Notes: generated by a model not told the origin, from the sequence alone. DNA of 64,000 nt from Enterobacter asburiae (GCF_024599655.1 NZ_CP102247.1:868001-932000); one strand, 5' to 3'; positions 8,101-16,624 are shown, counted from the stretch's first letter. A program made the numbers and translations.

Positions 8101-9357
8101 TCAATGCGCAATAGGCTGCGCACCGTGCGGTTCACGCACGTGCTTGTACTTGAACAGCGCGATGAACGCGAAGAACAGCACCAGCGAGTACGCCGCGAAG
8201 ATCAGCCACACGGGCTGCCAGTTGGTGATGCCGTTGGTGGTGTACATCTCAACCACTTTACCGCTCACCACGCCGCCCAGAATACAGCCGAAGCCGTTGG
8301 TCATCATCAGGAACATACCCTGTGCGCTGGCGCGGATTTCAGGCTTCACCTCTTTTTCCACAAACACCGAACCGGAGATGTTGAAGAAGTCGAAGGCGCA
8401 GCCGTAAACAATCATCGACAGCACCAGCAGCACGGTGCCGAACGCGCTCGGGTCACCGTAGGCGAACAGGCCGAAACGCAGCATCCATGCCGCGATACTG
8501 ATCAGCATGACGTTTTTGATGCCGTAGCGGCTCAGGAAGAACGGGATGGTCAGGATGAACAGCGTCTCAGAGATCTGAGAGATGGACATCATCACCGACG
8601 CGTGCTCGACGATAAAGCTTCCGGCAAACAGCGGGTTGTTATCGAAGCTGTGCAGGAAGGTGTTACCGAACATGTTGGTGATCTGCAGTTCAGCGCCCAG
8701 CAGCATGGAGAAGATAAAGAAGATCGCCATGCGCTTGTTTTTAAACAGCGCGAACGCGTCCAGGCCGAGCATGGCGCTCCAGCTCTGGTTTTTCTGCTGG
8801 TTAGACACCGGAATGTGCGGCAGCGTCAGGGTGAACAGCGCCAGCACCACGGAGAGCGCCGCACCGATATAGAGCTGCATATGGCTCAGTTCAAAGCCCG
8901 CGAAGCTCACGCCCCACATCGCCATGATAAAGCCGATGGTGCCCCAGATACGGATTGGCGGGAAGTCGGTCACGATGTCCATGCCCGCAGACTTGATGCG
9001 GTGGTAGGAGATGGTGTTGATCAGGCCAAGCGTTGGCATATAGGCCAGCGAGTTAAGCAGGATCACCATGAACATCGCCCCCGGCGTGGTCACCTGGGCT
9101 GCCATAAACAGCGTCCCCGCACCCACCAGATGGCAAAGCATGTACAGCCACTTCGCACTCAACCATTTATCCGCCACGATACCGAGCAGCGTTGGCATGA
9201 AGACAGCCGCAATACCAAGCGAGCTGTATACGGCACCGATTGACGCACCGTCGAACTTGAGCGTCACAAACATATAGGAGCCGAGTGTAGTCAGCCAGCT
9301 ACCCCACAGGCAGAACTGCAGAAACGACAATATTTTAAGCTGCAGCTTAAGGTTCAT
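8101..9357 (-). CDS. nupG: Nucleoside:H+ symporter
   Basis: An inner-membrane nucleoside permease of the NHS family of the major facilitator superfamily. The 418-residue protein begins MNLKLQLKILSFLQFCLWGS, has about 12 hydrophobic segments, and carries the NupG-like stretches TDFPPIRIWGTIGFIMAMW and EKEVKPEIRASAQGMFLMM. The open frame extends upstream to 9477, but the ATG at 9357 gives exactly the E. coli NupG length. It is followed by mltC on the same strand upstream, as in E. coli. The upstream region carries CRP-, CytR- and DeoR-like motifs. Confidence 0.96.
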   Translation of the reverse strand: MNLKLQLKILSFLQFCLWGSWLTTLGSYMFVTLKFDGASIGAVYSSLGIAAVFMPTLLGIVADKWLSAKWLYMLCHLVGAGTLFMAAQVTTPGAMFMVILLNSLAYMPTLGLINTISYHRIKSAGMDIVTDFPPIRIWGTIGFIMAMWGVSFAGFELSHMQLYIGAALSVVLALFTLTLPHIPVSNQQKNQSWSAMLGLDAFALFKNKRMAIFFIFSMLLGAELQITNMFGNTFLHSFDNNPLFAGSFIVEHASVMMSISQISETLFILTIPFFLSRYGIKNVMLISIAAWMLRFGLFAYGDPSAFGTVLLVLSMIVYGCAFDFFNISGSVFVEKEVKPEIRASAQGMFLMMTNGFGCILGGVVSGKVVEMYTTNGITNWQPVWLIFAAYSLVLFFAFIALFKYKHVREPHGAQPIAH

Positions 9358-9418
9358 GTTACTTTCCTCACAAGTGAGCGGGAGATATGTTGTTTTGGGA
9401 ACATTCAGGGTTGTTATT

Positions 9419-9517
9419 TGATGCAATTCTATCAGTTGGCAACGATATGTTTTGTTACCTCCCGCAAAAAAATGCAATCCACATTAATTTGCAGTTTGGA
9501 TTGTGATGCAAATAACA
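9419..9517 (-). promoter_or_regulatory. Candidate CRP/CytR/DeoR control region of nupG
   Basis: A 16-mer TGTGATGCAAATAACA at 9502-9517 matches the CRP consensus TGTGA-N6-TCACA except at one position of the right half plus one other. ATGCAA octamer cores, the complement of the CytR core TTGCAT, occur at 9421, 9472 and 9506. TGATGCAATTCTATCA at 9419-9434 resembles the DeoR palindrome at 11 of 16 positions. E. coli nupG is known to be controlled by CRP, CytR and DeoR; site assignments here are by motif only. Confidence 0.5.
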
Positions 9518-9555
9518 TTTTCGTATGGGTGGGGGATGGAGCGATGCGGTTTGTT

Positions 9556-9636
9556 CCCCTCACCCTGCCCTCTCCCCAAAGGGGAGAGGGTGTTCAAGTT
9601 CCCTCTCCCCTTTGGGGAGAGGGTTAGGGTGAGGGG
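9556..9636. repeat. CCCTCACCC-family inverted repeat, two units
   Basis: Two units face each other: CCCCTCACCCTGCCCTCTCC followed by AAAGGGGAGAGGG, then CCCTCTCCCCTTTGGGGAGA followed by GGGTTAGGGTGAGGGG. Each unit is a hairpin and the pair forms a larger palindrome. It lies between the nupG promoter and the 3' end of mltC. Copies of the same family occur at 14112, 51810 and 58921. Confidence 0.85.
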
Positions 9637-9646
9637 TGTTGGTTTT

Positions 9647-10723
9647 CTAGCGACGACGATAGTTCTTCTGCGCCGTATTCACCTTATACAGATAGCGGCG
9701 TGATTCCGCAGACGGGTGGCGGGTGGTGAGGGTTGAGTAGACATCTCCCGGCGCCATGCTGTTGATGATGTTCGCGGCCTGCACTTTGTCATTTGAGAAG
9801 ACGCGCAGCACGCTGCCCGCACCGCCGTTATAGGCGGTGATCACCGCATAGCGGCGCGACGTTGGGTTATCAATGCCGCCCAGGTAGACATTGTTCAGCA
9901 TCGCCAGGTAGGCCGTGCCGGTATCAATGTTGCTCTGCGGATCGAACAGATAGCTGCGGCTCGGCGTGCCGGATTTCCCCTGCGCGCGGAAGACGTCTTT
10001 CCCGGCGCTGTGCTGCACAACCTGCATCAGCCCCAGGGCGTCGGAACGGCTTACCGCGTAAGGGTTGAACGAGGATTCGGTCTGCATAATCGCCAGGATC
10101 AGCGACTCATCCACGCCGTACTTACGCGAGGCCTGACGCACCATCCCAATGTACTTATGCGCACGCTTGTCGAGGTGGTTCGGGACGAGGTTGATGGTGA
10201 CGCTGTAGATAATCTTCAGACCGTTAGAGCGGCTTTTCAGGCGCGTCTGCAGCAGGTAGTCGGCAAATTTCGTGGCGCGACCTTCCCAGCGGATCGGTTG
10301 ACCGGTCTGATCGACAACCTGGCCGTACAGGAACGGCTCTTTCGAGATCGTGATATCGTCGGCATCGGAGTAGAGATCGATAGATCCCGGATCGTCACCC
10401 ATCAGCAGGGTTTTGATAATCGCCTGACGGAGTCGTGCCGCAGGGTCGGTGCCTGCGATGGTCTCAACCGTGATCGTACCCTCATCAAAGTTGATGTGGC
10501 TACGAGTCTGATAGGCATCGGTGTACTTAACGTAGTCCTTAGGTCCGGCAATAAGAACTTCGTTAAATCCCCATATATTCTCGATGTTGTGGGCAAACTG
10601 CCCCATCAAAATGTCAAAACCGTTGGTGTCCTTGATCCAGGCTTCGTTGTAATCTTCGCCTTTTTTTGACGAACACGAGACAAGCAACGGCGCAACAAGG
10701 GCTAGCGCTAAAAGTTTTTTCAT
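9647..10723 (-). CDS. mltC: Membrane-bound lytic murein transglycosylase C
   Basis: An outer-membrane lipoprotein that cleaves peptidoglycan glycan strands, making 1,6-anhydro-muropeptides. It starts MKKLLALALVAPLLVSC, a lipoprotein signal with the lipobox ending at the cysteine. A DUF3393-like N-terminal part is followed by an SLT domain with the catalytic glutamate in AIMQTESSFNPYAVSRSDAL. The protein has 358 residues; a second ATG at 10726 would add one methionine, and open-frame extensions to 10930 lack the signal. It lies downstream of yggX and mutY on the same strand. Confidence 0.96.
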   Translation of the reverse strand: MKKLLALALVAPLLVSCSSKKGEDYNEAWIKDTNGFDILMGQFAHNIENIWGFNEVLIAGPKDYVKYTDAYQTRSHINFDEGTITVETIAGTDPAARLRQAIIKTLLMGDDPGSIDLYSDADDITISKEPFLYGQVVDQTGQPIRWEGRATKFADYLLQTRLKSRSNGLKIIYSVTINLVPNHLDKRAHKYIGMVRQASRKYGVDESLILAIMQTESSFNPYAVSRSDALGLMQVVQHSAGKDVFRAQGKSGTPSRSYLFDPQSNIDTGTAYLAMLNNVYLGGIDNPTSRRYAVITAYNGGAGSVLRVFSNDKVQAANIINSMAPGDVYSTLTTRHPSAESRRYLYKVNTAQKNYRRR

Positions 10724-10779
10724 CATTCCGGGAGTGCGTGTTGTGTTTGCTTTAACGGCGGGGTTTCCCCCGCGCGCTG

Positions 10780-11052
10780 TTATTTTTCCGGTGGCGTATA
10801 GCCTTCGATGTGCACGTCTTTGCCTTCGAACAGGAAGCTCACCATCTCCTGCTCCAGCAGCTTGCGGTGTTCCGGGTTCATCATGCTGAGTTTTTTCTCG
10901 TTGATCAGCATGGTCTGCTTTTTCTGCCACTGTCCCCAGGCTTCTTTGGAGATTTCATTGTAGATGCGTTTACCCAGATCGCCCGGATAAAGCTGGAAAT
11001 CCTGGCCTTCAGCGTCACGCTGCAGGAAAGTACAAAAAATCGTTCTGGCCAT
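10780..11052 (-). CDS. yggX: Iron-sulfur protection/trafficking protein YggX
   Basis: A 90-residue protein starting MARTIFCTFLQRDAEGQDF; Cys7 is the conserved cysteine of the family. YggX protects iron-sulfur clusters from oxidative damage and is implicated in iron handling. The ATG at 11052 is chosen over a GTG/ATG two codons upstream because it matches the usual start. It lies 26 bp after mutY, itself a Fe-S protein, and upstream of mltC, the normal enterobacterial order. Confidence 0.95.
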   Translation of the reverse strand: MARTIFCTFLQRDAEGQDFQLYPGDLGKRIYNEISKEAWGQWQKKQTMLINEKKLSMMNPEHRKLLEQEMVSFLFEGKDVHIEGYTPPEK

Positions 11053-11078
11053 ACTCATTCCTCTTTTTCTTGTCGATG

Positions 11079-12131
11079 CTAAACCATTGCACCGGCACGT
11101 AATTGTTGTAACAGGCGCTCCACGGGAGCCGCCAGTCCGACTGATGGCGGTTGCGCTAAGTTATACCAGAGAGCGGTGCCTTCATCCATGCACGAGGCAA
11201 ATGACGACACGGGAAGCCACATGGGTACAATATCCAGGTGGAAATGGCTGAAGGTATGGCGAAACGCGGTCAGCTGCGTCAGGTTATCGGCAGCAATCCC
11301 GCGCTGTTTAAGCCATTCACGCAGCAGGTCTTCATTTTCAAACTGTGGGAAGCAGTATAGACCACCCCACAGGCCGCTCGGTGGACGCTGGGCGAGGAAT
11401 ACCTCGTCGCCGTGCTGCATCAGCAGCATATAGCCGGTGCGCTCCGGCAGCGTCTGTTTGGGTTTCTTACCCGGATATTGCGCCCATGAATGGTTGGCAT
11501 ACGCCACGCAGAGATTATTCACCGGGCAGAGTTCGCATTTTGGTTTTGAGCGCGTGCAGACCATCGCGCCGAGATCCATCATCGCCTGGTTGAAACGCTC
11601 GACGCCGTTGGCCGGGGTGACCGCTTCACTTATTTCCCACAGACGTTTTTCAACGTCCTTCTTCCCCGGCCAGCCGTCGACGGCATAGCAGCGTGCCAGC
11701 ACGCGCTTCACGTTGCCGTCGAGGATCGGGAAATGCTTGCCTAAAGACAGGGAGAGAATAGCGCCTGCAGTTGAACGTCCGACGCCGGGGAGATCGGCCA
11801 CCTCGTCGAAGGTTTCCGGGAATGTCCCGTTGTGGCGCGTGGCAACCTGCTGTGCGGCCTTGTGAAGGTTACGCGCGCGGGCGTAATAGCCCAGGCCGGT
11901 CCACAGGTGCAGCACTTCGTCTAATGGCGCATTCGCCAGATCGGTCACCGTCGGGAAGCGCGCCATAAAACGCTCGAAGTATGGGATCACCGTGGCGACC
12001 TGCGTTTGTTGCAACATCACCTCGGAGAGCCATACTTTGTAAGGCGTTTTTTCAATTTGCCAGGGCAGGGTTTTACGCCCGTATTTGTCGTACCAGTCCA
12101 GCACCTGGGCTGAAAATTGAGAGGCTTGCAT
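11079..12131 (-). CDS. mutY: A/G-specific adenine DNA glycosylase
   Basis: MutY removes adenine mispaired with 8-oxoguanine or guanine. The 350-residue protein shows the catalytic glutamate in SEVMLQQTQVATV (Glu37), the helix-hairpin-helix LPGVGRSTAGAILSL with the catalytic aspartate in ILDGNVKRVLAR, and the 4Fe-4S ligands C-x6-C-x2-C-x5-C in CTRSKPKCELCPVNNLC. A NUDIX-like 8-oxoG recognition domain follows (FLAQRPPSGLWGGLYCFPQF). The start at 12131 gives MQASQFSAQVLDWYDKYG. It is divergent from trmB. Confidence 0.97.
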   Translation of the reverse strand: MQASQFSAQVLDWYDKYGRKTLPWQIEKTPYKVWLSEVMLQQTQVATVIPYFERFMARFPTVTDLANAPLDEVLHLWTGLGYYARARNLHKAAQQVATRHNGTFPETFDEVADLPGVGRSTAGAILSLSLGKHFPILDGNVKRVLARCYAVDGWPGKKDVEKRLWEISEAVTPANGVERFNQAMMDLGAMVCTRSKPKCELCPVNNLCVAYANHSWAQYPGKKPKQTLPERTGYMLLMQHGDEVFLAQRPPSGLWGGLYCFPQFENEDLLREWLKQRGIAADNLTQLTAFRHTFSHFHLDIVPMWLPVSSFASCMDEGTALWYNLAQPPSVGLAAPVERLLQQLRAGAMV

Positions 12132-12275
12132 GGTCATCGATTCGCATAATCAGGGACGCAGATTGCAGCACAGCGTCAATCTGCTGTAAACCGGATCTTT
12201 CCCATGCTTGCATAGAAGCCTTAACTTTGGATAATGCCCGTTTCCCGAACATTCTCACAAGCAGACAACTCTTTT

Positions 12276-12995
12276 ATGAAAAACGACGTCATTTCACCGG
12301 AATTTGATGAAAACGGTCGCCCGCTGCGCCGTATTCGCAGCTTTGTCCGCCGTCAGGGCCGCCTGACAAAAGGGCAGCAACATGCGCTGGACAACTACTG
12401 GCCGGTGATGGGCGTTGAGTTCAGCGAGCAGCCTCTGGACTTTACTGAGCTGTTTGGCCGCGAAGCCCCCGTCACGCTGGAGATCGGTTTTGGTATGGGC
12501 ACCTCGCTGGTGACCATGGCGAAAGCCCGCCCGGAGCAGAACTTCCTCGGTATCGAAGTCCACTCTCCGGGCGTGGGGGCATGCCTGGCAACGGCCCATG
12601 AAGAGGGCGTTGAGAACCTGCGCGTAATGTGTCACGACGCGGTGGAAGTGCTGCATAAAATGATTCCTGACAATTCTTTAACCATGGTTCAGCTCTTTTT
12701 CCCTGACCCGTGGCACAAAGCACGTCATAATAAACGCCGTATCGTTCAGGCACCGTTTGCCGAGCTGGTGAAAAGTAAGCTGAAGCTGGGCGGTGTCTTC
12801 CATATGGCGACCGACTGGGAACCGTATGCGGAACATATGCTGGAAGTGATGTCGTCGCTGGATGGGTATAAAAACCAGTCTGCGAGCAACGACTATGTAC
12901 CGCGTCCGGAATCGCGTCCGGTAACGAAATTTGAACAGCGTGGCCATCGTCTTGGTCACGGTGTATGGGACTTAATGTTCGAGAGGGTGAAATAA
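12276..12995 (+). CDS. trmB: tRNA (guanine-N7)-methyltransferase
   Basis: TrmB methylates G46 in the tRNA variable loop using S-adenosylmethionine. The 239-residue protein has the SAM-binding LEIGFGMGTSLV motif and the family signature FPDPWHKARHNKRR. The ATG at 12276 (MKNDVISPEFDENGRP) gives the usual length; the frame opens earlier at 12234. The last base of its stop codon region overlaps the yggL start (TAATG), so the two are cotranscribed. Confidence 0.96.
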   Translation: MKNDVISPEFDENGRPLRRIRSFVRRQGRLTKGQQHALDNYWPVMGVEFSEQPLDFTELFGREAPVTLEIGFGMGTSLVTMAKARPEQNFLGIEVHSPGVGACLATAHEEGVENLRVMCHDAVEVLHKMIPDNSLTMVQLFFPDPWHKARHNKRRIVQAPFAELVKSKLKLGGVFHMATDWEPYAEHMLEVMSSLDGYKNQSASNDYVPRPESRPVTKFEQRGHRLGHGVWDLMFERVK

Positions 12996-13321
12996 TGGCA
13001 AAGAATCGTAGCCGTCGTCTGCGTAAAAAGATGCACATCGAAGAATTCCAGGAAGTGGGCTTCTCCGTTGCGTGGCGTTTCCCGGAAGGCACCAGTGTAG
13101 AACAGATCGATCAGGACGTTGACGCGTTCATCAATGACGTGATTGAGCCAAACAAGCTGGCCTTCGACGGTAGCGGTTACCTGGCATGGGAAGGTCTGAT
13201 CTGCACCCAGGAAGTGGGTAAATGCACCGAAGAACATCAGGCGCTGGTACGTAAATGGCTTGAAGACCACAAGCTCGAAGATGTCCGCGTCAGCGAACTT
13301 TTCGACGTTTGGTGGGACTAA
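12995..13321 (+). CDS. yggL: YggL family 50S ribosome-associated protein (DUF469)
   Basis: A 108-residue protein starting MAKNRSRRLRKKMHIEEFQE, very basic at its N-terminus, ending SELFDVWWD. YggL has been linked to 50S subunit binding and ribosome assembly. Its ATG overlaps the trmB stop codon. A clear terminator hairpin follows at 13334. Function beyond ribosome association is not well defined. Confidence 0.94.
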   Translation: MAKNRSRRLRKKMHIEEFQEVGFSVAWRFPEGTSVEQIDQDVDAFINDVIEPNKLAFDGSGYLAWEGLICTQEVGKCTEEHQALVRKWLEDHKLEDVRVSELFDVWWD

Positions 13322-13333
13322 CAAAGCAGTAAA

Positions 13334-13360
13334 GGGCCAGCATTAGCTGGCCCATTTTGT
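13334..13360 (+). terminator. Rho-independent terminator after trmB-yggL
   Basis: An 8-bp perfect stem GGGCCAGC / GCTGGCCC with an ATTA loop is followed by ATTTTGT. It lies 13 bp after the yggL stop codon. Confidence 0.85.
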
Positions 13361-13377
13361 CTGAGGGAGTGTTTAAG

Positions 13378-14094
13378 ATGCGCAAAACGTTGCTGGCTGT
13401 TGCTTTGATGGCAACCGGATTCACCGCCCATGCGGATTATCAATGTAGCGTCACCCCGCGTGATGACGTGGTGTTAAGCCCGCAAACCGTGCAGGTCAAA
13501 GGCGAGAACGGCAATCTGGTGATTACGCCAGAAGGGAACGTCACCTATAACGGCAAGCAGTACAACCTGACTGCCGCACAGCGTGAGCAGGCGAAAGACT
13601 ATCAGGCCGATTTGCGTACCGCGCTGCCATGGATTAATGAAGGCGCGCTGACCCGCGTTGAGAAAAGCCGCGTGGCGCTGGATAAGATCATCACCAAAGA
13701 GGTGGGGGAGAGCAGCAATATGCGCACCCGCCTGACGAAGCTCGATAAGCAGCTTAAAGAGCAGATGAACCGCATTATCGAGACGCGCACCGACGGCCTG
13801 ACGTTCCACTACAAGGCGATTGATCAGGTCCGTGCTGACGGGCAGCAGCTGGTGAATCAGGCGATGGGCGGCATCCTGCAGGACAGCATCAACGAGATGG
13901 GTGCCAAAGCAGTGCTGAAAGGCGGCGGTAACCCGCTGCAGGGCGTGCTGGGCAGTCTGGGCGGCTTGCAGACCTCCATTCAGAACGAGTGGAAGAACCA
14001 GGAAGATGATTTCCAGCAGTTCGGCAAAGACGTGTGTAAACGCGTGGTGTCGCTGGAAGATAGCCGGAAGGCGCTGGTGGGGACGCTTAAGTAA
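13378..14094 (+). CDS. yggN: YggN, DUF2884 family secreted protein
   Basis: A 238-residue protein of unknown function. It begins MRKTLLAVALMATGFTAHAD, a typical Sec signal peptide with cleavage after the alanine at about residue 19, so it is probably periplasmic. The rest is rich in charged, helical sequence. The ATG at 13378 follows GAGGGAG at a good distance; the open frame starts upstream at 13357. It follows yggL as in E. coli. No enzyme motif was recognised. Confidence 0.9.
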   Translation: MRKTLLAVALMATGFTAHADYQCSVTPRDDVVLSPQTVQVKGENGNLVITPEGNVTYNGKQYNLTAAQREQAKDYQADLRTALPWINEGALTRVEKSRVALDKIITKEVGESSNMRTRLTKLDKQLKEQMNRIIETRTDGLTFHYKAIDQVRADGQQLVNQAMGGILQDSINEMGAKAVLKGGGNPLQGVLGSLGGLQTSIQNEWKNQEDDFQQFGKDVCKRVVSLEDSRKALVGTLK

Positions 14095-14111
14095 GATCTC
14101 TGCACGCTGGA

Positions 14112-14193
14112 CCCCTCACCCTAACCCTCTCCCCAAAGGGGCGAGGGGATGGTTTGCTCCCTCTCCCTTTCAGGGAGAGGGCCGGGGTGAGGG
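14112..14193. repeat. CCCTCACCC-family inverted repeat, two units
   Basis: The first unit is CCCCTCACCCTAACCCTCTC then CCCAAAGGGGCGAGGGG; the second is CCCTCTCCCTTTCAGGGAGA then GGGCCGGGGTGAGGG. It lies between yggN and a DUF559 gene transcribed toward it. The last codons and stop of that gene fall inside the second unit. Confidence 0.85.
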
Positions 14194-14532
14194 TTGAGGC
14201 GCTTGCAGTGTTTCAAGGATCTTTTCCAACACAGCCTCTTCGTTATTCCAGAGTTCGTTGTTCCAGAATCGAATAACGAGCCAGCCCTTTTGGTTTAACC
14301 ACAACGTCCTTTGACGATCGTATTCCTGCTTTTCATCATGTTGCCCGCCATCCAGCTCAACGGCCAGACGAGCCGCGCAGCAGGCGAAATCCAGAATGTA
14401 GTGACCTACAGGATGCTGTCGACGAAATTTATAATTTTCGAAACGGCGGCTGCGCAGTAGATACCAAAGCCGCCTTTCTTCTTTTGTCAGCTCACGTCTG
14501 AGCTGTTTTGCATAAGAACGAGTAATTTCCAT
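14170..14532 (-). CDS. DUF559 domain protein, Vsr/PD-(D/E)XK-like endonuclease fold
   Basis: A 120-residue protein of the DUF559 family, distantly like very-short-patch-repair endonucleases. The core contains FRRQHPVGHYILDFACC and LAVELDGGQHDE, then TLWLNQKGWLVIRFWNNEL, with acidic and glutamine residues in the places expected of a PD-(D/E)XK nuclease. The C-terminal tail QPSPRPSP and the stop codon are encoded by the adjacent CCCTCACCC repeat (14193-14170). E. coli has a similar protein, YcjD, elsewhere. The ATG at 14532 is preferred to a GTG two codons upstream. Cellular role is unknown; at this junction E. coli has yggM-ansB instead. Confidence 0.85.
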   Translation of the reverse strand: MEITRSYAKQLRRELTKEERRLWYLLRSRRFENYKFRRQHPVGHYILDFACCAARLAVELDGGQHDEKQEYDRQRTLWLNQKGWLVIRFWNNELWNNEEAVLEKILETLQAPQPSPRPSP

Positions 14533-14595
14533 CCCCACACTCTGCCAGCCTTTCCCTCAGCCGGCAGAACGGGATGCAAAATCCTGAATCAGCCT

Positions 14596-15738
14596 TCAGG
14601 ATTCTTCGGCGAGGAACAGCTCAAGAAGGGAGTTTAAGAACAGTTTGCCGTGCTCGGTGATCTGCCAGTATTCCTCACACTCGGTGAGATACCCCTGCGC
14701 CAGCGCCTCGTCGATCTGCGGGCGAATCACCGACTCCGACAGCCCGGTATAACGCACAAATTCCGCGCGCGGCGCAGCTTCCAGCAGACGGAAGCGGTTC
14801 ATAAAGAACTCAAACGGCTTATCCGCCGCCTCAACGTCGTGCTGACGCTCCAGGTAGCGGCCTTCCATATACCCGCGCGGGTGGCGGGTTTTGGCGGTGC
14901 GCAGAATGCGCCCGTCCGGGAAGGTCACCTTGCCGTGCGCGCCGCAGCCAATCCCCAGATAGTCGCCAAAGCGCCAGTAGTTCAGGTTGTGCTGGCACTG
15001 ATAGCCCGGCTTCGCGTACGCGGACGTTTCATACTGCTGATAGCCCGCAGCGGTTAGAAGCCTGTGGCCCTGCTCGAAGATATCCCACAGCGCGTCGTCG
15101 TCCGGCAGCACCGGCGGGCGCGAGCCAAACAGCGTGTTTGGCTCGATGGTGAGCTGATACCACGACAGGTGCGGTGGGTTCAGCTCGATCGCCTGGCGCA
15201 GGTCGTCCAGCGCCTCTTCCAGCGACTGATCCGGCAGGCCGTGCATCAAATCGAGGTTGAAGCTGCGAAGATTAAGCCCGCTCGCCAGGTTTGCCGCGCG
15301 CTTCGCCTCTTCCGGGCCGTGAATGCGACCCAGACGTTTTAGCTTCGGCTCGCTAAAGCTCTGCACGCCGATGGAGATGCGGTTCACGCCCGCGCGCTGA
15401 TAGTCGACAAAACGGTCGGCTTCAACGGTGCCGGGGTTGGCTTCCATCGTAATTTCCGCATCCGCCGCCAGGTTCAGGCGCGCACGCACGCCGTCCAGCA
15501 GCGTCTGCATCGCCGGGCCGGACAGCAGGCTAGGCGTACCGCCACCAATGAAAATGGTCTTAACTTCACGTCCCTGTGCGTAAGCGACATCGGCGTCCAG
15601 GTCGGCCAGCAGATGCGCAACGTAGTCATCGTGCGGCACTTCGCCCTTCAGCGCGTGCGAGTTGAAATCGCAGTACGGGCATTTCTGCACGCACCACGGG
15701 ATGTGAATATAAAGACTCAGAGGCGGCAAATTAGCCAT
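14596..15738 (-). CDS. hemW: Heme chaperone HemW (radical SAM family)
   Basis: A 380-residue radical SAM protein with the cluster motif C-x3-C-x2-C in CVQKCPYCDF and the SAM-binding GGGTPSLL segment. HemW proteins were long misannotated as oxygen-independent coproporphyrinogen oxidase; they bind heme and act in heme delivery. The 5' end overlaps the rdgB 3' end by 8 bp, so it belongs to the yggS-yggT-yggU-rdgB-hemW operon. A HemN-type C-terminal domain is present. Confidence 0.95.
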   Translation of the reverse strand: MANLPPLSLYIHIPWCVQKCPYCDFNSHALKGEVPHDDYVAHLLADLDADVAYAQGREVKTIFIGGGTPSLLSGPAMQTLLDGVRARLNLAADAEITMEANPGTVEADRFVDYQRAGVNRISIGVQSFSEPKLKRLGRIHGPEEAKRAANLASGLNLRSFNLDLMHGLPDQSLEEALDDLRQAIELNPPHLSWYQLTIEPNTLFGSRPPVLPDDDALWDIFEQGHRLLTAAGYQQYETSAYAKPGYQCQHNLNYWRFGDYLGIGCGAHGKVTFPDGRILRTAKTRHPRGYMEGRYLERQHDVEAADKPFEFFMNRFRLLEAAPRAEFVRYTGLSESVIRPQIDEALAQGYLTECEEYWQITEHGKLFLNSLLELFLAEES

Positions 15739-16324
15739 TACGCAGTGCTTCCAGTAACAGTTTCAGCGCGCGTCCACGGTGGGAAATCGCGCTTTTCTCT
15801 TCGCGGGTCAGTTCCGCAGCGGTTTTGCCCTCGGTCGGGACAAAGAAAATCGGGTCGTAGCCAAAGCCGCCGTTGCCAGCCGCTTCACGGGTAATCACAC
15901 CCGGCCAGCTGCCGTGGCAGACGATCGGCGTCGGGTCTTCTGCGTGACGCATATAGACCAGCACGCAGTGGAACTGCGCGGTGCGTTGCTCGTCCGGGAC
16001 GTCTTTCAGAGCGACAAGCAGCTTTTCCAGATTCTGCTGGTCGGTGGCGTCAACGCCGGAGTAGCGCGCGGAGTAAATCCCCGGCGCGCCGCCGAGAAAA
16101 TCCACGGCCAGGCCGGAGTCGTCGGCAATTGCTGGCAGGCCGGTAATCTGCGCGGCGTGGCGTGCTTTTAGGATCGCGTTTTCGATAAACGTCAGCCCCG
16201 TCTCTTCGGCGGACTCCACGCCAAGATCGGTCTGGGCGACCACGTCCAGCCCAAAATCATTTAATAGCGAGGCCAGCTCGCGCACTTTACCGGCGTTGCC
16301 GGTCGCGAGAACAACTTTCTGCAT
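15731..16324 (-). CDS. rdgB: XTP/dITP pyrophosphatase
   Basis: RdgB hydrolyses dITP, XTP and ITP to monophosphates, keeping deaminated purines out of DNA. The 197-residue protein starts MQKVVLATGNAGKVRELASL, the family's nucleotide-binding signature, and contains ADDSGLAVDFLGGAPGIYSARY and GNGGFGYDPIFFVP. It lies 3 bp downstream of yggU and overlaps hemW. Confidence 0.97.
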   Translation of the reverse strand: MQKVVLATGNAGKVRELASLLNDFGLDVVAQTDLGVESAEETGLTFIENAILKARHAAQITGLPAIADDSGLAVDFLGGAPGIYSARYSGVDATDQQNLEKLLVALKDVPDEQRTAQFHCVLVYMRHAEDPTPIVCHGSWPGVITREAAGNGGFGYDPIFFVPTEGKTAAELTREEKSAISHRGRALKLLLEALRNG

Positions 16325-16327
16325 GGT

Positions 16328-16624
16328 TTAGTCCTGTTCTTTCAGAGCCGCGACTTCCGTCGGGATAGATTGCGGATTAAGGATTTTTACCTGTTTATGT
16401 CGCCCAAGTTCACCTTTTTCAATGATGACCTGGCTTTTGGCGACGCGAAACTGTTTTGCCAGATATTTGGTCAGATGCGCGTTCGCCTGGCCGTCAACCG
16501 GCGGGGCGGTGATGGCGACTTTTAACTCGTCGCCGTGCAGCCCGACAATACTGTCACGGCTGGCTTTGGGCTGAATATACAGCCGCAAGACCAGCCCGTC
16601 AGCGTAGGTGCTTACTGCACTCAT
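16328..16624 (-). CDS. yggU: YggU, DUF167 family protein
   Basis: A 98-residue protein with the family core LYIQPKASRDSIVGLHGDEL and APPVDGQANAHL. Its biochemical function is not established. The start at 16624 overlaps the yggT stop by ATGA, supporting that start over the in-frame ATG four codons upstream. It sits inside the yggS-hemW operon. Confidence 0.93.
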   Translation of the reverse strand: MSAVSTYADGLVLRLYIQPKASRDSIVGLHGDELKVAITAPPVDGQANAHLTKYLAKQFRVAKSQVIIEKGELGRHKQVKILNPQSIPTEVAALKEQD

